From NCBI RefSeq assembly GCF_001949145.1, contig NW_019091368.1:2468687-2532686 (forward strand): 64,000 nucleotides of DNA. The letters run 5' to 3'. This DNA comes from Acanthaster planci. Its lineage: Eukaryota; Echinodermata; Asteroidea; Valvatida; Acanthasteridae. The notes below the pieces were generated by a model, which did not search any database, was not told the origin of the DNA, and saw only the letters and a program-made list of their open reading frames with translations. Position 1 is the stretch's first letter; every line of letters begins with the position of its first letter. Positions 24,901-36,900 of this stretch are shown here, piece by piece. Position numbers and translations under genes: made by a program.

Positions 24901-27900
24901 CTGATGAACCTCCTCACTGGATATTCATCAACTTACGGTAGGGAGCTCTGCCTCTTAGACAACAACGGGAAAACTACACCCGGTTGGCGCCAGCGGGGCA
25001 GAGCCAGCTACCGCATACTTGAACATGACATCCAATTAAAAATACTGACTATGCCCGCTTGTACGCACTTCGAAGTAACGTCACCGTCTCATTCTGAAGC
25101 ACTTGAATTCCCTTGACGTCACACCCTCAATTCAGACAAACCACACCATGAAACCAGTGTTTAGGTCTTCCATCAGCTTTGCTTCCCTTCAGTGAGTTAC
25201 TCTTTTCGACTGGATCCACTTGAATGGCTATCAAAAAATGGCCGACCCTGACTGGCTATCAAAACTGTGGATTTTTCTTCACTTTGGCAACTGGACTGTA
25301 CCATGCAACTATTGAGGTGATTACAGCAAATGGCAAAGCAATACTACACATGTACCGGTACAAGTACAATACGTGTGTAGTACATGTACATATTCAAGTA
25401 CAATACACTGTGCATGTGTTGTACATGTACATGCAGTGTACATGTACTTGGTACGAACATGTACATGTACTGTACATACGTACAGGTACTGTACATGTAC
25501 TTCACACAAGGTTGATGTGTCCTTGGCATGAATGTGTGGGTGACCCTACCACGTGTTCTTCCACACTACATGTACACATGACGACTCCCCTATTGTGCCT
25601 CCTGCAATAACAATGTACAGACAAATGTAAAACTTCCCAATTGTCTGCAAAGACATGAAAGAGGACATTCCAAGGTAATTGCATTTGAAAATAATCCCCG
25701 TAAACATGACTGATTTGAGGAAACTTGTGCCCTGGTGCTTTCACGTTTCCCTTTCACACTGTCAAGATAAAGATGAAGAACTGCGGGTAGGAGATGCGAC
25801 AACCATCAGCCCCTCATTGAGCATGTGCAATTGGACCACCGAACTCAGGTTTTTCCTCGCTACTGGCAACAGAGAGGGAAATTTTGTGAAAGCCCTCAAT
25901 TGGGGTGGGTAACCCAGGGAGTAGACGAGACGGAACAAAGGAGTCTGTCTCGCACAGCGATGTAATGGGCAAAGCCATGTGATTCATCATCAGTAATTGT
26001 ATTTAAATTGACACTGGAGCAGACTGCTGGCTTTGCGCTATGGAGTTTGCACAATGGTCAATGGAGAAAAAGTATCTTTGGCTTAGCTTGTTGACTAAAA
26101 AGAAAAACAAATGCAAACATAAAGCAACATCACCCCCAAAACTGAGAAACATCAAGGTAGCTTGTGTACCTGCATGCACTCTATCAATGAAAATCAAAAG
26201 CCATTGTCTTGTGATTCTTAATATTTCAAAAAATTAACATGCAAGTTAATATGTACCGGTACATGTACCTATGGAGAAAATGATATCTGGATAAAGATCA
26301 GAAGTGTAAACAGAGATACGCAAGAAAACATACTTAAGTGGAATGGCGAAATATGTTCCAATGATCAATTTGGAAGGTGGGAGATGTTGAGATGCGATGT
26401 GAAAAGAATTGTTTGGAACTTTGGACATGGCTACATGTACATGTACTGGGGGAAATCAAAAAAGGCCTAATGACCTTACCTACACGTAGGCTAAAACACC
26501 AATAGGCCTACATGTGCTAGCCAATGTTAGCAAGCACACGACCTATCTGGCCAAGTCTAGTTACTTAACATTACTTAGGCCTCACTCAGCTGTCATTAAT
26601 GTACTTGTACAGTCCTGTGATGCCCAGGTTCCATATGGTCGTAATGATCACTGACAGCACACAAGATGTTAAGACACAGTCAAGGAAGAGATGGTGCATG
26701 ACGCTATTCAACAAATAAAAAAAATTGGACACTAACTACCATCCCAAACTCTGGAATGACTGCGTGAAATCCCTTTAAGGTGGTTAAACTGGTACTTTGA
26801 TTGAATGTACGTGTATTTCAGTTTAGGTCAACTATTTCAGTTGGTAACTGGGAATTTGTTGACCAGCTAGCGTATGGCACTACAGTGAGAGGGAAACTGC
26901 TGTGAACTGAAGACAGTCGGCAAAGGCGAGCATTATCCTCCTTCACCAACACCTACTGATAGTTCATGTTTGTGTCAGTCCTGATGAAGATACTGTAGGT
27001 TTCAAATGATCGAGACTCATTGGGTACTGCTTGGTAATGCAACCTGCATCTCTTTACAACAAAACAGAAACCAGGCTGAAGTGGTGCCCATTTCATTGAG
27101 TAAACTCCCAGGAAGCAATGCCGGGGAAAACACGTGCAGCAGCAACAGCATCTACTGGTACTTTTGGCAGAAAACAAGGAACAGAACACTGGAAATTATT
27201 TCTGGGGAGAGGCGAGCAGTGTGAAGTGAAACAGCAAGCTCAAGTTATCCACATTGTCAAGGTACCGGTAAGCACAGGTTTCCCTCTTCAAACAGTAAAT
27301 GTAGGCGTCAAATTACATGTACATACATTTAGAAGTGTATACATGTACATATATATCCATGCACCTACCCTTTGCGCCTTTCGCTTGTCAGCTCTCTGGC
27401 TTTGGTGGTATATTCGACTGAAGTTGGAGACAATGACGGGAACGGGCAGAGCGATGACCAGCACACCACTCAGAGCACACAATCCTCCAACTATCTTGCC
27501 TATTTCTGTATGCGGTACGATGTCTCCATAACTAGGCCAAGACAAAAGAGAGAAACAAGAAAGATATAGCATTTTACTGAACAGGCTAAAAATACCACCA
27601 AATGATCAAAGATTACTGAGACTTGTTCAAGTTACATGTAATTCTCAGTTATTCATTTAAAGCAATGTGAACACAGACTCTTTAAATGAGTCAACTCCCT
27701 CTAGCGCTCTCAGAGAATAATCAGGTAACAGGTTCCACAAAATTGCATGGAATCGCATGAAAATACCGGCAGTTTGCGTAAAAACAAGGAACTCAAGCAA
27801 AGAAATTTAACGGGACCTAAACCTGGGTTCCTGAGGAGGACACAAATACACTGAAAAGGTACAAGCAAGCTTCTCCTGACTTCATAAATTATGACAACAC

Positions 27901-30900
27901 CAAAACAGATAAATATGTATGTGGGGGAAATCATTTTGAACATCTGTAGGGAAAACTACAGGTGCCAGGTTGCACCCACGAGCTGACAAGTATTGGTTCT
28001 TCTGGACCAATCATGCATGCAATTATTGAACAGTCACCGGTGGTTGCGTGATACATGTATGTTTGAATAGCAGTTCAATGGTAGTTCTTTATTATACAGT
28101 AAATACTAACAAAAATTGTACAAATCAAAGCCTTCCAACCTAGGCAGGGCAACGGTGGATGAACTGTACAGTCTGCAGTAAACAAATCACTGTAAAGCCA
28201 TATTGAGTTGATGGTGACAAATTCTCGGTAGCTGGGGTCATTTTCTCCTCCCGTCCCCCCACAAAGCGCTTTGGCCTCGGGTATTTTTAGTGTTGTTGTG
28301 ACTCTTCTGATTTTTGTCAGGAGTTTCTTTGATAGCCCCAACCACCTGACGATGACCATGGATTCACAATGCGTTAAAGAGGTTCCCACCGATGTTAATC
28401 CTGTATACAGTAAAATTCAATGTGATTCGGACCCAATATTGTATCATTACAATGCATGCCATGGAGAATTCCTGGGAAGGAGGTGAGACGTGGCGCCAGT
28501 AGGATGAAAAAAACAACCTTGGGTGACAAATCTCTAGTGCTACAGTCATTTGGACTTACATGTACACTCATTAGCTGAACTATGAATGAATATGATCGAA
28601 TATTATCCAAGATGACTTTTTGTTCCAACAAAAAAAAAAGCAAAGTACTGTCAAAGAGAAAGAGGCTGCATGTACCAGGAGGCACACTACCTGGACAGGC
28701 TGTCGTCATGTTAAGGCATATAAAACAGGGCGTGGCTGATGAAGTGGGCTTGGTTGTGTTCGTGCCCGTAATCAAGGCCATTTTCTGGGCAATGAATCGC
28801 CCTGTTTGTCGGTTATAGGATACTCATGCAAATTTCCTGTATTCATATTCAGACTCACAAAAAAGCAACGGTTTTTCAGCTTGTCTGCCAATGGAAAGAC
28901 TAGATCGTTTTTTTTAAGATGTGCTTTGCGTCGGGGAGATGTTAATTTCAATTACGGGTTTTGCCCTTACCCGACGTACATTGTACATTCATGAACACTG
29001 CCTACTGAGTGCTTGTCCGAGAACTTGTGAAAGAATTCACAAGCTTACTCAGGTGGAACTCGAACCAACAACCTACCGCTTACTGGTGCAGATGGTTTGG
29101 TGGTCGAGTGGTTAAGATGTCTGCACTAGCAAGCAGGAAGTGGCGGGTTCGAGTCCCACCCGAATACGCTAAGTGAATTTTTTCCCACGCTCTCAGACAA
29201 GCACCGAGTATACAGTGTTTGTGAAAAAACATGTACGTCGGGTAAGGGCAATACCCGTAACTAAAATTCCTTAGATCTGCTAAGAATTTCAAAACGAGAG
29301 AAATTACTGCCTGAGCCAAAATATTTGCTTAGCAAAAACAGATCACCAGCAACTAAAAAATTATAAACTGCATACGTCTTGTGTATGGTCCTCCCTTCCT
29401 TTTTGCTTGGCACATAAAATTTGCTAACTAATATTTCTGCCTAATCTGAAACATGGTAAACCTGAGTATTCCTTTTGAAAAATTGGTCTCAATCCTGGTA
29501 TAGTCTTCTTTATTTCAAGTTCCCTTACAATAAAAGCTGTGAAATCTTAGCTCTGTTGAAAATCGCACTTGAGCTGAACACAACCCTGGGGCTTACAAAG
29601 TATTTTTATGAAAACAATCTGAAACAACTTTTAAGAAAAGATTAAATTGATGCTGCAAATGAAACCACTCACATGTTCTCTAACAAGAGAAAAGTAGTTA
29701 AGTACCGGTACGTTGTACGTATTTTCTTTTGACTTTTAATACAAAAATTAACTCGTTGAGAGCAGTGAGCTAACTGAGCTTACAATTTATAATATCCACA
29801 TATATGTTGCAGAACAAAACCCTCATAAAAATTATCATCCAATGTAAAATTCCATAAAAACTCATAAACCAAATTTTCAAGACCCCTGACTCCAACAAAT
29901 AAATGAAAATAAAATACCGGTAAATAAAATAAACATGCTTTCTTTGAGTCTTCCGCATTTCATTTAGATTCTGTTTTTCCTTCCTTCACAATCATGTGGA
30001 ATTAATTGAGCTGTAACTGTCGACAATGCTGGCCGGGATGTTATTCTACGCGTCGTATGCATATATACACACTTCACACGCTCACAACTAAGCCACATGT
30101 ATAATCTCACACGTTCCCCAGTTTGCCCTCCACATACAAACACACGCACGGGAGATCCCTTCTGCCACTGGGCCCCCACCGCAATATTACATAAAACGAA
30201 TCGAGCGTGGCCAGATGCCTCCTCTATATAGCTGCCTCGTGTAATAAGGGTTTATGAGAAGGGGTATTTTCGCATTAAGACAGCTCTGCCAGCGAATGAC
30301 GGCTGGGCCCCAAGTTGGCGGCAATTAAAAGGTATCATCTGGCGGTGGCCCTGTGCCCCCCAGCGATAGCAAAATGAGCAGACAGCACAAACAAGTCACA
30401 CCTCGACAGATACAACCTCCGTCCTGACGGAATGATGTTGAAAATGTGGTATGCTAATCTAGCATTTTGGCATTAGATCTTCCTATTTATAGGACTTCAT
30501 TTCTCAGATAAGTGCTTAGACTAAGACCAGTCAGAATATTTGCAGTCAGACAGGTAGTTTTTTCTGCAATTATGAAAGTCTGAAAAAGAGTGAAACATGT
30601 TTGTATTAAAAGCATTTCAAAGCTCTTCCGTGTTTCAGTTTGATGTTAAATGTTTGTGAAACAAACATGGTTTATCTGTCTCTAAATGACAGGTTGGTTC
30701 AATTTTTTTTCTCAGCACGATTCACTCTGTGCATTCAAAATTGTGTCTTTCAAATCTGTCGGTACAGTTTCTGTGGGCATATAAATACATGTACTGATTG
30801 AAAAGAAGCTTTGAAGTTTAATAAACACTCTTTTAAAACCTTTTCCTTAAAACTCCCCCCCCCCACAAAATTTTGCCATCCTAGATTTCATGCTCCTTGA

Positions 30901-33900
30901 ATTCTCCCAAATAATGCAATAGACAGTTTCAAAGCACCTGAGGGAAAATGGAAGTACTTTAAAACAGCTTTTTAAAGCTATATTTAAAATACACAGGTGG
31001 ATTTTAGACCTCTGCAGCAGACCTGTTTTTGAGCATCAGAGCAACTCCAGGTTATGGTCATCACTGCTTTAAAGGACAGCACCCAAATTTTCTATGGATA
31101 CGCTCCTTGCAATTCATGAGCTGGATCAGTGAATTTTATTGAGTGTGAATGCAAGCTCTGTTGTGTCAAAGACACTGTCACATATCATTGGGATTCTACT
31201 ATCTCATTCCCCTGGCAAGGTAAAGGATACAGCATTTTCAGATTTCTGGGCAAGACAGGTGCAATTCAAGCTCTCAGCTCTCCATGTCATGTGATTTGGG
31301 AGGGGAGGTCTATTGTGGAGGTAATCAGAGCATTTGATCAGCCAATTCGAGCTTCATCGTGTTTTTCAAACAACAGAATTATAGCAGGGCATTGCAACAT
31401 GGCTGCGGAGCAGGAAGAATCCAATAGCGCTTCTAATAAAAAGGAGTACATGAACCGCAGCATGAGAGAGCAGAGAGGAGGTACATGTACACCTTACACA
31501 AAAGGACATGTACAGATCGACCTACCGGTACATGTTTGCATCCTACAGGCCAAAAGTGTTAAAAGACAGCCTGCTGAATTCCACGAATGTGCCCGTTGCA
31601 GGCCGATGTGTTATTGTCCTGAACCCGCAAATCCCAAATGCCATACAGCAATTGGGTGCTGTAAGTATGTCACACTCGATACTGCCCATCCATTCAATTA
31701 GTTGCCAGCTCTGTCCTGGGAGTCCTTCACCGCATTTTCTTGAATTCTTTCCAGTGGCTGACAACAAACTCCCACGCACGCCGCCAGAATTGGAAAAACC
31801 TAGCTCCTTCACATTTAACCAGGCAATCGCGCTAATGCACGGCAGAGAACTGTATCGTTAATGTTCTTGACTGTGCTGACAGTTACGGTATGTTGTAACT
31901 TGCAACACTTGTATTACATGTACCAAAACGGTGTTCTCAGCCACTTTCTCCTCATCCTTCCAATTTTTACTAATTTGGCTGGCAGGATGTAAATGTACAG
32001 TGTCTAACACTACTCAGACCTAAGAGACTGTGATGCAAAAGGCATTTGTTTGTTGCAGTGTACTTCAAATTTTTCAATACATCTCTTGTTGACCCAGAAT
32101 CTCTCAGTACACATCTCTTCACTCCCTGTGTGGACTGCATGTCCCTTTGGTTTACATACATGTGTTTGATAACACACCGAGTAAATTTTTTCTGGCACGC
32201 CGTTTACAACATGACTTTCAGATTTACGACTGGGTTTAAACGTCCATGGCATAGATTTGTAGGTTTAATCATGGAAATAGGAATTGGCTGAGTGTCTGAC
32301 AAGACACTGCGTTTATGTTTCGCTGATACAGAAGGTGCATGTACAGTATACATCACAAGTGCAGGTACAGGTACATGCTGTTTACAGTAATGTATGAAAT
32401 GGCCATTTATGCAGTGACTCTGTTATTTCAAAAGTATACACTGCTGCAAGTAAACGTAGCAAAGAGTGCCTAGATGTGATTACAATTTAGATTTACTCGG
32501 CCAAAGATACGTAAACAAAATTATGCCTAATAACTTTTGTTATGCAGGTGTTTACATACATGTATGTGCTATCGAAGCAAAGCAAGGCCAGTGCAGTTCA
32601 TGTCTCATCAACATCTGTGCATAAAGCAACGAGCCTACATTTAACAGCTTTAGTGGGAGTTTTTGGAATGGTGGTCTTGGAGCTTTTACTTGTCTTGTTT
32701 TTTCTCTTGACTCCAAGGGTAACAATGTATGAATATGTGGATATCACGCTTGCATAAGGTAAAATGTAGGTTTCAACATAGAAGGGAGAATGCTTCACTT
32801 TTGTTCAAAACTTAATCTACACTTACAATGTATGCCAAACTCTGGAATGCGAAATAAAATAGGATACATGTACATATCCGTCATCGAGCTGTAAATCAAC
32901 CTGAAAGATGAAACAAATACGATTCACGTACGTAAACACACGTACAATGTTGACTACCGGTACATGTACAAGGTATGTACATTCATGAATCCCATGCAGT
33001 CTGTCTAGCCTCTACCCAAAGGTTATGTTCAGAGGTTCAACACTGTTCTACCACACTGGTTAAAACATTTCAGTGTATGTAACCAAGAACAAAAAATTCC
33101 ACAGGGAATTGTCTCACTGAAAATAAATACATGTATGTAAATCATCCCCCTTTTTGAAGAGCCTACGACAAGATTACCGTGAAAGAGTGGTCGATCAGAC
33201 AGTCATGACCCTCATAAAAGGACGTGGGTGATAAATCACAACTCTAAAGGAGGAAGGTTGGTGCTGCTATTACCCCCATGATGCCCCCATCAAAGTGCCA
33301 TCTATGGCTGTCAATAAACCTGTAGGCACACCATCAACACCAGGGGCGGGGGAAACAGCTAGCAGCCTGTGAAACACACCGAATCTACTGAACTACTAAC
33401 CCCCTCAAAAACAAACAGGCTTGAACAATACCGCTAAACAAATGCTAATGGTCAACATGTGTGTGCATGTAAAGGCAGAGTCTGTGAGTACATGTGTACA
33501 CACGTATGTACTCGTATCTGCCCTCTTGACTGTCTCTCCTCCGATTTTTCATTCTGGGTACATGTATCAGCATGAAAATTTGCTGTAAAATGTCTCCCCG
33601 TTCAGCAGTTCCATCACATTATACATGTATTTCAAGAACTAATTAGCTTGCATAATTATGGTAGGCTATATCTTCTGTGACAGGTACATGTATACCCGTA
33701 TGGTAATCCTTGCCCTATCATCAGATCCAGTCTCTACCATTTTCATGTATGTACATGTAAGTACAGTATTCAAATTTAAATTGTACATCATGTAGAAGTG
33801 TGCACACGTAACATACACAGAACATCTCTGAAAACAGTTCAACAGCTACACGTACTTGTACATGTACATTTACTGTATCTATACAGCAGCAATCTTTACC

Positions 33901-36900
33901 ACACCATGACAGAGACTGAAAAAAATGCATTTCCAACAGCATACAAAAATGTGTGAAAAAAAAAAGAAAGAAAACCAAATATACATGTAACATCTGGATA
34001 TCGTAGGTGGCAACTACTGTACGTGTCTTTTTTTTTCTCTCAACGAAAACTCTCAATATGCCTGCTTTCTCTTGGTGGCCAGGGTAAATCAAATCATTCT
34101 ATCATTATCAGTGTCATCAATCACAACATAAATGTGAGCCCATCTCCCCTTCACACTGTTTTACAGCCTAAATCAGGGCGTGCTCTGATTTATGCATGTA
34201 TCTGGGAAGTTTCACTTTCACAAAATAAGCCTTTTTATGTGCATATACACTACACCAATCCATCAGTGAAGGGTAGCGTCTGAAGGGTGTTCTCAAATGT
34301 CCCCATGTACTGTACCCGTACCTGTGCGCACTGGACCGATGAAATTAATGTTGACTGATGACAGGAAATACTGGGCCAAAACACGCAGAACACGCGACAT
34401 CTGTCTCAATTCTACTTCAAGTAGTCTAGTCCTGCTTTTACTTGAACTGCTTATGACAATCACTCATTTTAAAATGGCTTCCTGTGAAAGGTCTGAACAC
34501 TAAATTGACAAATGGCATTCTTAAACATTATGCTTTGTCCCCCCAAAAAATAAATGCTGGAGATGTACAAGTACGGTACCCCAGGACATCTAACTTTGCA
34601 CAAGTCAGATTACCATGGAAAACACACCGGTACTACGAGTGCATGTAGTAAGACTATTTGAAGAAAATTGGAGAATGACCTGAGTACCTGTATGCGTACG
34701 GACATTGACAAACAAGTAACAAATTCTGCACAGGATCAGTTCAACCTGTAACACCAAGTAATGCACTGAAACCTTGCTAAATGAAACTAGCAGGTACATG
34801 TACTGCAGGTGAGGACAACCAATTTGTTCAAGTTTAAGTGTAAATGAGTGAATCTAATATTATCTTAAGATGCAAAATGCATACATGTACATGTACATTG
34901 TGTAGCTACATGTATGTATGATTAAAAAACACACTTGCCAGAAAAGAACACACAATTTCATTTCTGTTTCAAAAACTGTGTTTGTTCAGAAAAGCTACAC
35001 CATGTTTGCATTTTGTTTACTCTGTTTACTACATGTACACTCAGGGCAGGAACTTCATGGATGCATCAGAGGCAATTGCCTTGATGCCCCTGGTCTTTGC
35101 CTCAATGTCCACTCAAATGTCCCCATAGCCAAGTTGATTTTCTAATAGACATGTTCAAGTTCCCTTTGTAAAGGAGAAATTGCCTTGCCCTTTAATTAAG
35201 AACGAAATTCCTTCTTTGTATACTACATGCACAAAAAGTGCTACATACATATACGTGTACATCAATTGCTTTGGAAATCAGCAATGAACTGTACAATTCA
35301 CAAACTGAATGGGTTTACTGTTCTTCTCAGTTTGTCACTGAAAGGGTCATGCGATTTATAGATCTACATGTACACGTATTCACCTCAAGTTTGCCAATAG
35401 TACGTGTACATATGTACCGGTACATGTTATGTGCAACCCCCCAAAAAACAACAAAATGCCAGTTGATGCCAGTGGACAACGCTACAAAATTTCGAAATTC
35501 GGAGGGGGATACCATGCTCATGAAAATAGCTTTCTGAAATTTTACTATACATAAAGTGTACATGTACATCTGAGATGGAGGAGATGTGTTGCCATCAGCC
35601 ATCATCTTAATGACATGCCTTAAATTCTCAGTGGGGCAGGATGTTCTCACGGTCTGGTGAATGGTGATAAAAACAATACGCCATCTATCAATCAGTAACT
35701 ACCATAAAAAATGTTTAGTTATTAGAACTTACACGTACATGTATCAGTACACACATGTACATGTAGGTAGTTATATATAAATATACTGGTACATGTATAT
35801 CCATGTCCATGTATGTGCCCACAGCTAACCAAGAACATGTCAGAAGTGAGTCACATGCACCAGTGCCACTTCGAGGGGAAATTTTCGTTGCAAATCTGTA
35901 CTTTGATGTGAAAACGGGCATTTCAAAATAGCGCACCTCCAAGAGTTTGCAATGCGTTGGCCAATCACAATGTGCACACTCTGTCGACCCAACGCGCGTT
36001 TGGAAAGGGTCGACAGATTGTGTGCACTGTGATTGGCCAACGCGTTTGCAAACTCTTGGAGGCACACTATTGTGAATCACCCGTATTCACTACATGTACA
36101 TGAGGGTAAAGTGGCAGACACAGCAATGGCAAGTTGCAAGTTGCTGATGGCATAAAATCATGTTCGGTATGCACATGGGCATACAAGTAACAGGTACCCA
36201 TTGCATCGCTACACAGTTTTGCACAGAACATGTACATGTACTTGCATAGAATGGTGGCATTTATGTGGGGTCAGAAAACTGCAGTTCCTCAGCTGCATGT
36301 ACAATGCACAGTGTTTTATTCCTCCGTGGTACATGTACATGAGTAGATCTGTTCATGCTGCAAACTGCTTGCTGACTACAATGACCTAAAATACAAATCT
36401 CAAAATATTGAAACGTCAGGCCCTCCGTATTTTGAGATCTGTTCATTTACCATCACACAAAAGGTACGATGAACATATGTACACCTGTATATTATAAATG
36501 CATACATCAACTACATAAACTCACTCGGAACCCCCACCAAAAAAAAGATGCCCAACAGTCATGACAATAGCAACAAGCATCATAAAACAAAGTGTTTGTG
36601 CTAAGTTGGCTTTGTGTTCTTAATTGCTCTCATCCAAAGTGAAGAAATGGTATGGTGCATGTACATGTATGATACGTTTAGTTTTACAAACATGTAATGT
36701 AGCGGTATGTTGTACACAAAGAACTCCTCTTTACATGTCTGCATACATGTGCATGTACGTGGCCTGAACGTGTACATGTAATGCACTGGGGTGAATGGCT
36801 TCAAAGACATACCCTGTGTGCTTCTAAAGAGTGCACACTGCTGATCAGTTTAATGTGGTGCTTGCGTATGATGTCAGTTACACTGCTGTTGGTTTGGGTT

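Larger units (their letters stand above)
21975..27368 (-). other. Kv4 intron 2 (5.4 kb)
   Basis: The intron starts GTAGGT and ends ttacAG. It contains the densest GTACNN cluster of the window (25345-25502) and an 18 bp perfect palindrome (24161-24178). No other gene is seen inside. Confidence 0.85.

Noticed and set aside
25345-25502. CRISPR-like or satellite array
   Set aside because: No regular repeat/spacer structure; period 6 with a drifting dinucleotide, and the host is a eukaryote.
27532-27572. Methionine at 27572 as a start for the S6-containing ORF
   Set aside because: The peptide upstream of YGD is intron sequence; a clean acceptor AG lies at 27533-27532.
29097-29175. Functional tRNA gene (Leu/Ser/Ala-like)
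   Set aside because: A- and B-box are present, but the acceptor stem does not pair, the anticodon loop has 8 bases, and the sequence is part of a palindromic repeat.
31129-31701. 190-codon plus-strand ORF in Kv4 intron 1
   Set aside because: Composition is unlike coding sequence, it includes translations of TACATGTAC/TACCGGTAC, and it has no recognisable domain.
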